DNA from: Gnetum montanum
Lineage: Eukaryota > Streptophyta > Gnetopsida > Gnetales > Gnetaceae
NCBI GenBank assembly: GCA_015680685.1
Contig: MNCI01004504.1
Coordinates: forward strand, 785,847 to 849,846
DNA: 64,000 bases
Direction: 5' to 3'
The translations under genes were made by a program, and so were the position numbers. Below the pieces are notes generated by a model. The model had not been told where the DNA came from. It did not search any database and was given only the letters and a program-made list of their open reading frames with translations. Positions 44,603-56,760 of the stretch are shown piece by piece; position 1 is the first letter of the stretch, and each line of letters begins with the position of its first letter.

Positions 44603-44790
44603 ATGAGTATGACTTGATTACGAGCATTTACGGATGTGTACGGCTAATCAAGGAATTGGCTGCTCATCGCAATTAGATTCTCTCACCCTCAACTCCTAGA
44701 ATGCGGAATGAGTACGACTTGATTACGAGCATCTAAGGATGTGTACAGTTAGTCAAGGAACAGATGCTCATTACGTTTAGGCTAGTTAGG
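44603..44790 (+). repeat. Tandem duplication inside solo LTR, period 105
   Basis: A block beginning ATGAGTA(T/C)GACTTGATTACG starts at 44,603 and again at 44,708, each followed by GAGCAT, GGATGTGTAC and TCAAGGAA. The Gyp-2 and Gyp-3 LTRs have no such duplication. Confidence 0.8.
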
Positions 44791-45190
44791 TGCCTCAGTA
44801 TGACCACTTCAAGCACGTGCGTTACGCATGGTGATCCCAATAACGATTAGCATTTGGTAGCTACGGTTGCATAGTTCAGGGTGTGTACGGTAAGTGGGAA
44901 TAGATGTTGATGCTCGGTAAATTAGACTTAGTTCATTAGTTAGAGTTAGTTAGTTCATCAACCCTTCACCTCAATAGCATAGGAGAAAAACATTAAAAAG
45001 ATATAAAAATCATATACCTTGGACTTAACCATACACCATGACAAACACAAGTAAGTCTGGGAAGACAACGAATGATTAACCCCAAGTGTTCCATGGGGTG
45101 TGTAGGCATTTAGTCTACGAAGTTCGACTGAATCACACGTGCTATGCTCATTTCGTATGGTTGAGTGTAGGGGTACCTTGCCACTCATCA

Positions 45191-45195
45191 TAACA
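45191..45195 (+). other. Target-site duplication of solo LTR, right copy
   Basis: TAACA, identical to 44,226-44,230. On the minus strand it is TGTTA, the expected first bases of the Tat-1 3' LTR. Confidence 0.88.
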
Positions 45196-45208
45196 CTATC
45201 CTCTCTTT
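45196..45208 (-). other. Candidate Tat-1 polypurine tract
   Basis: AAAGAGAGGATAG on the minus strand, directly before TGTTA. Thirteen bases with one T fit a polypurine tract, and the position next to the left LTR supports it. Confidence 0.5.
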
Positions 45209-46740
45209 ATGGATGACACTGAAGTGTTAAAGGAGGATCCATTAAGAAGAAAATGGATAGATAAATTAAGGTACCTACAAGGGAAAAATGAGAAATATCA
45301 AAAGAAGGAAAGAATATTAGGATATCACTAATACACAAACATAAGGATGGTGCTATGTTACAAAAGCAAGGCATAACTAGATCTTATAGACAAGATAATG
45401 GAAAGGATTTCATTGATAATGTTCATACCTTATTCCACTTAAGCTCTTTACATACCCTCACCAAAATAAAATAGAACTACTCAATTCTCATTAATGTACT
45501 AATGAGAGAAAAGTGAGTGAGATAGGAAAGAGAAGTTAGAGGACAAATAGTAAAAGATGAGAGAGGAAATATGTAATATAGAGTTGCAAAAATGAGAAAA
45601 TAATAAAAAAGAGAGGAATGAGGACCATCACCTATACACCAAGATAAGATGTTATGCCATAGAAGTGAAACACAACTAAATCTCACACTCTAATAATCAT
45701 TGATATTAATAGTTTGATAAATTTCCATCCCATTCCAGTCAAACTCAACATATGATCACATGGAGGAAAAATGGTAGACACTCATTTCTCACTTCATGAA
45801 GTAGATCATTGATCAATGTCCTTACCATAGTATATTATAAAATAAATATTAGTAGAACAAGACAAGTAGAGATTAAGAAAGATGGTTAAAATTATATGAG
45901 ACAGACATAAAAGAGTGATAGTAGAAAACATAAAGAGAGAGAAAGAGAAAATAGAAAAAGTAAGATAGGGAGGAGTTCAAATAGAGTGTAATACCATATG
46001 ATTAAAATAAGATATAGGGTTAGAGTAAACTTAACAATTTTTTTTAGCAAAAGAATAAACTAGAATGTTACATAGTTCCATGCTCATGTTGAACATTAAT
46101 TGCAAATAACATTATGCCCCAACTAGATTACTACTATTTAGGCATAGATGAAGTACTTAGAATGATGGTTAGGTTGATAATTACTTAAGGTTAAGTATGA
46201 TGATAATGGTTAGATTCAAAGTTAATTAAGAAACAAATTTCTCATAGGGATTAGGCAAAAATGATGAATGTAAGATGTAGAAAGAAGGAAAGATGGGAAT
46301 CACAAGAACTCAAGAAGTGGTACCTATGGAGGGATAATTCAAACAAAGGAGCAGTGATAGGTTGTTGGCTATGTCTTGGCAAATGATATTTTTTATTTGA
46401 TGAGATATTTTTTTTATACAGGAAATTGATAATTATGATATAATAAAATATGGTATAGGGAACTATTGTTTATGGATTTTGTGTTTTATATGTTTATGTT
46501 TTTATGGTTTTATATGTTAATGGGATTTTTAAGTTTTTTGATACCTAAAATGCAAGATAAAAAAGATAAAGTAGTAGATGTAAATAATATTCAAAAAGTT
46601 AAAGCTAATAATAAAGTTATAAAACGTAAGATAAAATAGAAAAAATTAAATTAAATAAGAAATGTAGCTTATTAAACTAAAGCTAGAACATGAAATAAAG
46701 GCATGAAAATGACAAGATAAAGATCATATGATTTTCTCGA
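45209..46740. other. No recognised gene
   Basis: Very AT-rich interior of Tat-1 with purine-rich patches (45,480-45,600; 45,890-45,970). RT, RNase H and integrase of Tat-1 should lie here but no motif of any of them is visible on the minus strand. Confidence 0.5.
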
Positions 46741-47430
46741 AGAAGATTCATTCACAATGATTTTTTCTCTTGTGAATAGATAGGATCCTTAATGCTTCTA
46801 AAAAATTCTATGGTATCTAGTTTACTAAAGCCTAGATCTATGAACTTGTAAGATTTTGATGACCATGGAATGCTAACATTAGGCTCATCGATTTCTTGTG
46901 ATGATGATGTTTGACCCATGATGATGGGTTGTAAGCCTAATGTGATTTCTTCTAGCATGTCTAAGTGGAAAATTACAAGGGCTTCGAGATTAGCATGGAT
47001 AATGACTTCCTTATCTTTGCATAAAAAGTGTATTTCATGATATATGGATGAGGAAACTACGTAATGAAAAGCTAACTAAGGCCTTTCTAAGATAGTATTT
47101 ATTCCTAATGAGTCATTAATTATTGCAAAATTAACTTTTGAGGCAACACAATTTCCTATCTATAAAGGTAATTTGATCAAGCCTAGAACCTTATTCTAGT
47201 TTTACTGAATGAAATCAAGGTAGAATTATAGTTGGAGTATGTTACCTATTTTGTGAGGCTAAGATTCTTGATGATTAACTATAAGATGAAGTTAGATCCA
47301 ACTCCATCATCCACATGGATAAGACGAAGAGCCACATTATCCCTAATTAGTATCTTGATATCGATGGAAAGCTAGCACACAAAACCCATGGTAGGATGAG
47401 TTTTGTTTTATTTACCTTTGAACATCAAGC
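46740..47430 (-). pseudogene. Tat-1 protease region
   Basis: Minus-strand reading. About 47,400-47,290 reads MGFVCQLSIDIKIL then NVALRLIHVDDGVGSNFIL, where DDG is the protease active-site loop (47,291-47,320). About 47,180-47,050 reads LIKLPLYIGNCVASK, FAIINDSLGINTILERP, a stop, LAFHYVVSSSIYHE, the FxVID...ILGRPWL..AVPSTYH block of gypsy proteases. The frame then stays open to 46,752 (MLEEITLGLQPIIMGQTSSS). Only one or two frame problems exist in this stretch. The wording is typical of the Tat branch. Confidence 0.7.
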
Positions 47431-48099
47431 ATTGCACCTCATACTTTGAAGCAATGAACACTAATGAGATAGCTTGGACATGAGGCTAGATATCTATAAA
47501 CACACTAATTAACTTGAGAATCTCCTTCAATGCTAAATGATTCTCCCTGAATGTGAAAATAAGATCAAAAGGAGAAAGACTTATCCCTTTTAACTTCAGT
47601 ACTATAGCGATTTAGAGTGAAGCATGATTTTTAATGTAAATTCTTTGGAAAATGAAGACACTAAAAGGACTATTGATGAAGGAGAAGTTGAAGTAGCTAT
47701 TGAAGAAGTCATAGATGTATCTTTTTTTTTCTTCATTTTGGAAAAGATTGCTTATTAAAATGCTCTTTCTCATTTCCCTTATTACACATGACCTTTTTTA
47801 TGCTTAGGAAAAAATGTAAATTGGAGACACATATGTAGAAAGAAATAGTAGCTCTTGTGAAGTGGATGGGGATAAGGGACATGATGGAGAGGATAAAATA
47901 GATGAAAGAGAATTGGAATTTGGAATACTATCATAGAATTGTGTAATATCTATGAAACATGAAGCCCTTCGTATCTTGTGGTTATTTGGAGCACAAGAAT
48001 TATCTTTAGAAAAATTAATGATAAAATATTTCTTATGCTTAATAGAATTAGTTTGAGATGAATCCATATGGATGAGGAATGAGGTTTTGGGATGATTAC

Positions 48100-50100
48100 C
48101 TTTATGTTCAAGGTGAAATTTTGATACTTTATTGTTAGATTAGACTAGAGTGTCGAAGGCTATTCTTCCTTTTTCAATAAGAGATTGGATATAATCTTTA
48201 AGTGCATTGCAGTCATATGTATCATGACTTATAGCTTTATGATAGTAGTAGAATTTGTTAATATTATGCCACCTTGGAACAAGTGGATCTCCTTTCACAC
48301 ATTAGGAAGAATTTGTTGCTAGAATTCACAAGTGTTAAAACCTAGCCCATGATTCCTCTAATACTTTTTCTGGTCTTATATACCTACCTCTCAAAAACAT
48401 TTTATAGAGCTAACGAGGGAGTATTAGAAATTTGTAAAATCTAGGTTGATTCTTAGGTTGTCTCTTTTGATAGTCCTTATTCAATGAAGTTTACTCTACT
48501 TAATTGGCATTAGATGAGAAAGCTGGTAAATTTTGATTTACTAAAGTAACCATTTGATTTGCATTTTTCAAGGTCTTGTTGTTTGCTACCATACTATTTC
48601 TATTCCAAAAGTTCATCCAACCACTTTCAATCATTTCATTGGATTGTCACTTCTTTGATATGCTTGGTAGAAGTTATGGCATCATAAAGGCTAAGTAGTC
48701 TCGGATAGATTAGCTTTCCTCTAGTGTAGTCACCCATATCCCCTTCAAAGATATCTAGTATCCATTCATTAGGAAGTGGATGTGTGATCTCCATGATTGT
48801 TGATATTCATCTAGAGATGAACTGAAGATGGACTCATTGTGGGTCTATTTGATTGTTATAAGCTTTTGCAAAGTACCACACTTAGTCATATTGTGCTTGA
48901 ATCTCTTTACAAAGGTGATGAAGAGTTGCTCTAAGAAGTTGATAAATCTGTGAGGTACAAATATATACTATTTAAGTGCTTTTCTAGTTAAGAAGTTAAA
49001 AAAAAAATCTTCTAAGAATGATGTGGGGATAATTGATAAGTAGCATACATTCATTGAAAAATGTGGTTATATGATTTGTAAGATTAGAATTCCCATTGTA
49101 CTTAGTAAAATTTGGAAATGAGACCTATTTGGAAACTTGACTAGTATGGATTAATGGGCTTATGGAATTAGCAAGGATATTAATAATGGATATTGTAGAA
49201 CTACCCTCATATAAAGATATCATCTTTCATGCCTAATCTTTTCCATCCTATAGTCTTGAAGATAGACCTTGGAGTAGGAGAAATAGTTCAAGTATGACAC
49301 TAGGGATGTTTTAAAAAAAGGTCACTTAGTAGAGGATTATGAGGGAGTAAGATTGGTTGAACAATTATCATAGTGAACATTGGTGTTGATGGTATGATAT
49401 TGTAGTAAGAAACATGGTGTGTATATGAGGGAAAAGACGAGAAAGTTCATAACTATTGAATTAGTCCTATTTGTTTCAATGCTTGAAAGGAATTAAGTGA
49501 TGGATTAACACTTTGTACCAATGTTGGAAGAGTAGGATTGACAGTAGTAGTGTTAGGGAATAAAGTGTAAACAAGAGATAAGTTAGTCATAGGTGGAGTT
49601 ATAGTAGTGAAAGTAGATGTAATAAGAGTAGTGGTTTATGAAACATGTACAAAGAATGGATTGGTAAAGCTGGTGAGATTAATGTGCTACAAACTAAGGC
49701 TAGGCATGTGGGTAACATGCTAATGATAATGACTTATAGGTAATGAAGTATGAGAATCTACATCTCATTTACCATCAGAGATACTGATGTCCCCACCTTT
49801 ACTATGTTGGTCAAATTTGATACTTCTTGTTAAATTTGATGTTAGAATCATCCATAGGAAAGTCCATCATAGCCAATGTTTGCTACATTCCAATGTTTGT
49901 ATCCACTAAAATTTCATTCCTAATAGTAAGATATTTTGACAATGCATTTTTCTTATACTCATCAAACTCCATAAGATGATTAGAGTTTGGGAGAAAAGGA
50001 CCCAAGCTATTAAAAAATTTATAGGTAGTCATCCTCTAGAACTTATTCTCAAGGATTTTAATACTAAGTTCTCATTTAGAACATGTGATGTTATACTCAT
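48100..50100 (-). pseudogene. Tat-1 gag
   Basis: Minus-strand gag remnants. About 49,990-49,850 reads LMEFDEYKKNALSKYLTIR (N-terminal). About 48,990-48,750 holds the capsid core: FINFLEQLFITFVKR, NMTKCGTLQKLI and NESIFSSSLDEYQQSWRSH, which fits the 'few bases of RNA-binding, then Q..NESL..Y..RF' layout of gypsy gags; an adjoining frame reads GDYTRGKLIYPRLLSLYDA. About 48,250-48,165 reads YYYHKAISHDTYDCNALKD then LIEKGRIAFDT. This matches the CxYH..GH.T..C..LK..I..LI..G motif that ends Tat-type gag, with the first Cys changed to Y and H of GH kept. Frameshifts and stops are frequent. Confidence 0.65.
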
Positions 50101-50242
50101 GCTTGCTCATGGGTGTCATAGCTACCTAAGTTGTTTTCATCTTCACTAGTTTACAAACCCAAGTGTTATGAGCCAAGTCAATTCCTTATCCTAATATGGT
50201 ATTAACAAGTGTCTCTACACATACTTAGAATAAAACAAGATC

Positions 50243-50247
50243 AAGTG
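50243..50247 (+). other. Target-site duplication of Gyp-3, left copy
   Basis: AAGTG directly before the element, repeated at 60,149-60,153 directly after it. Perfect five-base match. Confidence 0.92.
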
Positions 50248-51093
50248 TGATGAGCGGTGAGGTACCCCTATGCTCAACCATATGAATATGACCATTCATG
50301 GGTGATCCGATCGAACTCCAAGGACTAAGTGCTTATGCACCTTCATAGAACAAGGATAGGTTAGGTGATCGTTGTCTTCCCAAGCTTACTTATATGGCAT
50401 AATTGTATGGTTAAGTAAAATTGAGGTATGTGATTTTTATGGTTTTTTATGTTTTATGTTCCTAGTGCTTAAAATGGAGACATGAAATAATTAAATAACT
50501 AATTTAATTTAACTAATCAACTAGGCTCTAACTAGTCCTAACACTAGCATCTATTACCACTCTTCATACACATCTTGAACCAGTGTAACACTACTGGGAT
50601 TACCAAACACTAGTTGTTACTAGGTTACCAAGTGTTCCACGTATGCTCGAAGTGGTCGTACTAAGTGTGCTTACTACTAAAAATTAACAAATAAATAAAA
50701 CAACCAATTAACTAATGAAAGCATCAAATAACTGTAAATAACATTAAATGTAATAAATAAGCTATTTTGAATGTTGCAAGGTTTATCACAAAGTTCGTCT
50801 TTATTTTCGAACACAAGGTGTGCTCAGGTACATAATGCTCAAATAAGGATCTATTCACTTTATGACTTCTACTATGGACACTCAAAAATAATTCTAACTC
50901 TAGAAAGGAAAAACTACAAGAGTTCGAGTAAGGGACTAAGAAAACTACTCCTGAAATGAAGTGCCCTGATCTCTTATTTATAGGCAATGAGAAAGGTTTC
51001 GATATTGCGTGTCCAATATTTCTTGTCGAGCTCCAATATCGTGGACCCAATATCACAAATGTGATATCGCAGTCCCGATATCACAACTCATCA
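50248..51093 (-). repeat. Gyp-3 3' LTR
   Basis: Starts TGATGAGTTGTGATATC on the minus strand at 51,093 and ends at 50,248. TATA box at 50,975-50,982 (minus). AATAAA (minus) at 50,800-50,805. It pairs with 59,329-60,148. Confidence 0.92.
50975..50982 (-). promoter_or_regulatory. TATA box of Gyp-3 3' LTR
   Basis: TATAAATA followed by AGAGATC on the minus strand; conserved with the other LTRs of the superfamily. Confidence 0.75.
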
Positions 51094-51101
51094 TACCTCC
51101 A
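51094..51101 (-). other. Gyp-3 polypurine tract
   Basis: TGGAGGTA on the minus strand directly before the 3' LTR. Gyp-2 has TGGGGGTA at the same place. Confidence 0.6.
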
Positions 51102-53050
51102 TGACTAAATAAAAATTCATCCTCGAGCTCCTTACAAATTATTGGGAAGGTATGGGATTATTGATTGAATGATAATCTGATAGTGACATGGAATGACAAA
51201 CTCAAAGTGCCCAATGAATGGATCAACAAACATATTATATAGCATTTGTGTTCATACTCATTGTAGTGAACATTGTACATAGGTTACATCCATACCCTCA
51301 TTTGATAGTTTGGAGAGAGAGAGAAAATAAAATGAGACGCGTTGCTACCGATGTTGAAAATGTGCACACCATTGTTCATTTATGGCCACATGATCAAGCT
51401 TGTTCCTTGTGTAAATGCTTTTTGCTCTAGTCCATCCTAAGTGCTCCCTCCTATCCCAGTCCATTATTTATGCAATCATCATCTACACACACAACATAGT
51501 CACGAATTAATAAGGATAGATAAGACATAATGTCATTGATACCTTGCCTCACTACGAAGCACATTAGCTAGGTTGTGGGTATGGTAGATACTAGGTTAGA
51601 GGTTTATAACTGATGGCTACCCAAGGTGTAGGGGTGAGAAAAAATTTGTGATAGGGCCCTCATAACTAAGAGCGAACCTTTGATAGAAATAGGATGGAAA
51701 AATTGAAGGAACAAAAAAGATGAGAGAAATAACAACAATGAAGCCAATAAAACAAAAGCAAACATGGATGTCATTAATGGGGTGAACAAGAAATAGTTGA
51801 TTGCAAGAAATGTTTAAGAAAAAGAGCTTAAAAATTGCACCAAAAAGGAATGCCAATGGGTCCTCCCCAAAGCAAGCTCATGCCCTTAATGCCCTAACAA
51901 TCCCACACATCAAAGAGTCTATAGGCTTTAGGAATGACATATGGAAACAATGGTTAAGGACTTACCCACAAGATTTTATCAAAGAAGAACAATGCATGAA
52001 CCAAGATATAGACTAAGCATAAAATTGGCAATGAGGTGGAATATGGGAAGAAATATGGAAAGAGAGGAGAGAATGGAATGGAATCCTAGAATTAAGATTT
52101 TGTAAAGTCCCTTGTGTAGTGTATGATTAAGGTGACTTAATAGAATTCATTTCAAATTCAGATTAAGACTAACCACATCCAGTGACCTTGCATCAACACA
52201 CTTGACCAACTCATCCTTCTAAAGAAACAAGAATGCATCCAAAGAGCCACCACCATTCCAACAAGAGAAAAATAGAGAAGTAGGAAGTGAGAAAGGGCCT
52301 TAGTTAGAGAGAACCTTTAGGAATGGGTAACATGTCTTTCGAGTGCCATAACCAATGCTTGTAGCCCATGTTTCTTTATTATGTCTAAGGGGTGTGCATT
52401 CAATTCTCACCAGCTTTTTTTTTTCTTTGCATGAGAACCACACCATGCAAAGACTTATTTGATTTGGTCAACTTCTTGATATTTGGTCAATATTAGAATG
52501 GTGGAAGATTATATGAAAAACATCCAAGTATCTAAGAGAATAGCTAGCACAAATGCATCAAATCCCCTTGAGGTCATACCCTTTTCAATCCATTTCAATC
52601 TTTTACTTGGTTTAAAGAATACCAAGCCACCAATTCATTAATAAGTTTACTTACAAAAAGGGACAATACAGTTCCAAGATCAAGCGAGATCCTAGAGCTG
52701 AATGGATGAATGGATGATGTGGACTTATTGCATGTTTTATTAAAAGAACAATATCTTAGTATCAACATTAAAAGTCAAAGGTAAAAACCAAACATTAGCA
52801 ATCAACACATTATAGTATTCTCCACCATCATGAGCACTTATTATATGATGAGTGAGATTTATCCAAAAAAATGTAATAGAGGAAGAAATAGTAAAAAATG
52901 TTAACGATGGTGTAAAACAAAAATAAGTAAAGATGAAGAATATGTAAAACAAAAATGTTAAAGGAACCGAGGACTTTAGAATGGTTAGCATTGGTGGCCA
53001 TCTACCCCACAACTGAGTTGGAAGGAAGAGATTCAAAATAATGAGCAAGG
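51102..53050 (-). other. Gyp-3 3' untranslated-type region
   Basis: Counterpart of 25,171-27,095 in Gyp-2. It includes a minus-strand open frame at 53,048-52,740 (102 codons) that is strongly hydrophobic (FLFYIFFIFTYFCFTP) and ends ANVWFLPLTFNVDTKI. The Gyp-2 counterpart has the same order but a stop in the middle. Whether it is a relic of an env-like reading frame or pyrimidine-rich non-coding DNA cannot be decided by eye. Open frames on the plus strand (51,801-52,016) are antisense and not conserved in Gyp-2. Confidence 0.55.
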
Positions 53051-54200
53051 TTGTCCATTTATAGAGGTAGTGTTAGTACTGGCCATTTTAGGTTCATAGA
53101 AAGGTTTGGTTTGCTAAATGTTGACCAATAATTTCTTGTTTGGGCTTTCAAGTTTATAGATCATCATGGGCCCTAAAGGAAAAGTTCATGAATGATATAA
53201 GGTCCTTCCCACAGCATTTGAAATTTAGTTTGTTATGGCACATGTGTGGGATTCCAATAAAGAACCTTATCTCCTAGTTGGTGTTTGACTTTCCTAATCC
53301 TTAGGTCATGACATTATTTGTTAAAAACCTTCTGTAGTTCATTGGATGATAGGGTGGCTAATCGATTTTCATCTAGCAAGCTAAGGTTCATCAACCATTC
53401 TTTCTATGCTAAACTGAGGTCAAGGTTGAGGTCACATGCTATAGATAGTGTACAAAGCTCAGCTTGGATAGGAAGTGTGGGAAGTTTGTCATACACTAAC
53501 TCATAGGGAGAGTAGCCTATAAGGATTTTCCATGTGGAGTGGTATGCCCAAAGAGAATCGTTCAGTTTGGTAATAGTCCATGTCAATATTTTTGTGATCT
53601 CCCTATTGGTGACTTCAGCTTGACCATTCACTTGAGGATGATATGGTGTAGTTAACTTATGCTCAACTCCTAAGTGCTACATCAACTTCTGAAAAGTTGC
53701 ACCCGTAAAATGTGTGCCATTGTCAAAAATAAGTGCACAAGGCATGCCAAACTTGTTTACGATTTGTTGTTGAACAAATCGTGTAGTAATAGATGATGTA
53801 CAGTCCATAACAGCGACTACTTCTACCCACTTTATAAAATAATCAATAGCAACAACGATGTACAATTTTCCATTGGACATCAGTGTAATAGACCCCATAA
53901 AATCAATACCTCATATCTCGAAGGGTTCTAAGGGTTGAATCCATTCTTGTGGACCCTCCATTCTAGCAATCATTCCCACATTGCATTGGTAGCACTCACA
54001 AGATTGGATGAAATGATGAATGTCCTAGAACAATGTAGGCCAATAATATCTTGCAAACAAGATTTTAATGGTTGTTTGTCTCCCAGCGTAATGACCCCCA
54101 CAAGGGCCCTCATGAGCATCTTGGAGAACTCATAATTAATCTACATCAGGACCACACCATCAAACCAAGCCATCGGAACATACTTTATAAAGTTGTCCAT
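53051..54200 (-). pseudogene. Gyp-3 integrase
   Basis: Minus-strand reading. H2C2 finger: DAHEGPCGGHYAG (about 54,120-54,080) and CECYQCN (about 53,995). The core has the first D in IDFMGSI (about 53,905), YIVVAIDYFIKWVEVV, the second D intact in IFDNGTHF (about 53,730) and E in NGQAEVTN (about 53,620). [12 protein letters not shown] follows. The C-terminal domain has HQLGDKVLYW and LWEGPYIIHE (about 53,290-53,190). All three catalytic acids are present, unlike Gyp-2, but stops break the frame (after the finger and after FQKLM). Confidence 0.85.
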
Positions 54201-54414
54201 TAATTTCTATGAAATATTTGGCTCGATGAAGAAACTATTATTTCTTCTTAACATCTAACCCTTATGGTGTTTCTTGTATAAGCAAATAAGTGAGAATACT
54301 AGTATACTATTTTTTATCAGTGGGTAAGTGATTATTTATCACACTTGCAAAGAGGAGTTCATCAAGGAAACAATCAGAGATTGGATATTCATCCTCTTTG
54401 TTGTCCCATCGTAA

Positions 54415-54985
54415 CTAAGATAAATGATCAACAACAACATTCTCAATGCTTTTACGATCAATCATCATAAGATCAAACTCTTGTAAGATCACGAGCCATC
54501 GCATGATGCGAGGGCTCACCATTGGTTTATTCATTAGGAACCATATTGCACTATGATCCGTATGTAAAATTATCTTATAGCACAATACATACTACCTAAA
54601 TTTTTCTAATGAAAACACCACAGCCATTAACTCTTTTTCTATTGTGGTGTAGTTGAGTTGTGCACTAGCAATACTTCGACTTGCATAGTGAATGTAGTAG
54701 GTGCATTTTTTATCATCTAACTATGTAAGTACAACTCCTAAAGAAAAATTGGACGCATCAGTCATTATATGGAATGGTCAGGACTAGTCAGGAGCTTATA
54801 GAATTAGTGTTTCTACAAGCCTTTGCTTCAAGGTTTGGAAGGCTAGCTCACATTCCTTGGTCCACTCAAAGGGTACATCCTTCTTCATTAATTCTACCAA
54901 TGGTTTTGCAATCTTTGAAAAGTTCTCAATGAAGCGTCTATAATAACCAGTACGTCCAAGGAATGATCAAATGTCTTTTACAGTT
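54415..54985 (-). pseudogene. Gyp-3 RNase H
   Basis: Minus-strand reading from [19 protein letters not shown] (about 54,935) through [24 protein letters not shown] (about 54,765; the TDAS start with the catalytic aspartate is kept here), NYTTIEKELMAVVFSLEKF and the end ENVVVDHLS (about 54,450-54,425). Gyp-2 lacks both acids that survive here. Frameshift-free for most of its length but with stops. Confidence 0.78.
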
Positions 54986-55660
54986 TCATGGTTGTCGAGT
55001 GATTCCTTGGATAACCTTAATCTTTTCAGGATCTACCTCTATCCCTGTTTGTGAAATCTTGTGCCCTAATACAATGCCTTCTTGGACCATTAAATGCCTT
55101 TTTTGCCAATTGAGCCTTAAGCTGGTTTCAACACATCGTTTCAGTACTTGCTCTAATAGGTCCAATGCTTGTTCAAAGTTTTCTCCATAGGTAGAGAAAT
55201 CATCCATAAAGACCTCCACATCATTTCCTATTTGCTGTTGAAATATGCTTAGAACCAAACATTGAAATGTTGCCAAGGCATTGCACAAGCCAAACGACAT
55301 CTGCTTATATGCAAATGTTCCCCAAGGACTTGTGAATGTGGTCTTGGCTTGGTCTTCTGGTGCTATTTGAATTTGATTGTATCCACTGTAACCATCTAGA
55401 AAACTATAGTAGTAATGCCCTACAATGGTATCTAAGACTTGGTCGACAAATGGCAATGGAAAGTGATCTTTGAATCTTGCCATGTTTAGTAGCCTAAATC
55501 TATATGGACCCTCAATTTGCCTTCCTTTTTAGGCACAATGACTAATGGGCTAACCCATTCACTATCAGCAACAGGATAGATGAACCCAGCTTTTAGAAGT
55601 TGTTCAATTTCTTCTTTAACCACTTGCTTAAGCTCTGGGATCAATCGCCTTTGCAGTTGT
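54986..55660 (-). pseudogene. Gyp-3 reverse transcriptase
   Basis: The longest clean frame in the window lies here (55,483-54,986, 165 codons). It reads FKDHFPLPFVDQVL, FLDGYSGYNQIQIAP (first catalytic D), TFTSPWGTFAYKQMSFGL, the catalytic FMDD at 55,199-55,210, then LGHKISQTGIEVDPEKIK. Just upstream (55,660-55,490) ELKQVVKEEIEQLLKAGF and WVSPLVIVPKK read in another frame, so one frameshift separates the fingers from the palm. All catalytic acids are kept. A natural gene product is still impossible because of the frameshift and the flanking stops. Confidence 0.85.
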
Positions 55661-55662
55661 CA

Positions 55663-56760
55663 TCAAGGTTTCATGGAGGGGTCAGTGTAAATTCTATGTT
55701 GGCATATCCTAGGATCTATTCCAATTAATTTGGGATATGACCAAGCAAAGGCTTTTGAACATTTGTTTACCATTTTTAGCAATCTTTCTTTTTGTTGGGA
55801 AGCGAGCTTAGTGTTAATGATTACTGATTTTCCATTCTTGAGGAATGTGTACTCCATATCGGTGGGCAATGATTTTAACTCAAGGGGCTCTTGCTTGAAC
55901 TCATCAGGGATTTCTAACTTTCCCCAATTGATATTTTCAATGTTAGGACTTGGAATTTGGTAATGGACTTGCTCTAATATGTTCATGCTATCAATGTAGG
56001 CACAAGTCAAGCTCTTAGTTAGGTCCATGCATAGAGTTGAATTGCTCTCTTGGTTAGTTGTCAGCCACTGGGTGCCTTCCAGTCTTATGGCTATTGCATA
56101 TAGGCATCTTTGTATGTTAGTTACTTGTGCACATTGGTTGCATGCAGGAAATGTTAAGCATTGTACAAACCAGAACTTCTACACATAATTACACCCTATG
56201 TCACTATATGTGATGCATGGAACTTTCTTTTTCTTAATCTTTCCCAATGTATTTTTCTTTGATATTTCTAGGGAAAGATCACATATTCCTAGGTGCACAT
56301 AAATTGTGCTTAGCCATGCTCTTCCCATAATGATTGTAAAGTCCCCCTTACAGTTGTTGACTTGAATCACTAGGAAATCGGCTGGATACAACCACCCACA
56401 AATAGTGGTGATAATTTCCTCTACTAGTCCTAATGGGACAGTGATGGACTAGTCAGCCAGCATTAAATGAATGTTACTCTTTTTTAGTGGAGTCAGGTTC
56501 CAGGCTTTATACATTTCTTGAGAGATTAAGTTAACACCAAAACCTAAATCCAAAAGAGCTTTGCAAGGCTCATTCCCAGCAATTTGTAAATATATAAGAG
56601 GACTTCCAAGATCAAATAATTTTCTAGGAAGATGACCAGCTTTAATCCAATTAGTAATGGCATGAGTCAACATGACCGTGTGAGTTGGGTGAGATTTTTG
56701 GTTTGAAGGGACTTCCAAAGTCTTGAACGATGGTGAGGCATTTGGACAATTAGCCACTTG
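55663..56760 (-). pseudogene. Gyp-3 protease and protease-RT linker
   Basis: Frame 56,757-56,449 reads TNWIKAGHLPRKLFDLG, LQIAGNEPCKALLD then LGFGVNLISQEMYKAWNL. The active-site loop is D-L-G in place of D-S/T-G, a change that should abolish activity. Frame 56,391-56,179 gives PADFLVIQVNNCKGDF and IMGRAWLSTIYVHLG. Frame 56,028-55,663 is the 121-codon linker (LTCAYIDSMNIL, EPLELKSLPTDMEYTF, AFAWSYPKLIGIDPRI). The equivalent regions of Gyp-2 are more broken. Protease would release the RT and integrase from the polyprotein. Confidence 0.8.

Larger units (their letters stand above)
44231..45190 (+). repeat. Solo LTR of a Gyp-2-related subfamily
   Basis: A 960 base LTR, TGATGAGACG to CACTCATCA, with TATA box at 44,316-44,323 and AATAAAGATGAGC downstream. 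It is clearly related to the Gyp-2/Gyp-3 LTRs (TATAAATAAGAGGC, CGCAGTAGGAGTC, GAAGACAACGA, ATGGTTGAGTGTAGGGGTACC). It is closest to the LTR at 63,427, with which it shares TGATGAGACG, ATATCGC(G/A)GTCCACCGCC and CTCCAGAG. It is longer than the Gyp-2 type partly because of a 105 base duplication. No internal sequence is present. Confidence 0.92.

Noticed and set aside
55730-55963. Plus-strand open frame of 77 codons
   Set aside because: Antisense to the Gyp-3 protease-RT linker, which is conserved with Gyp-2.
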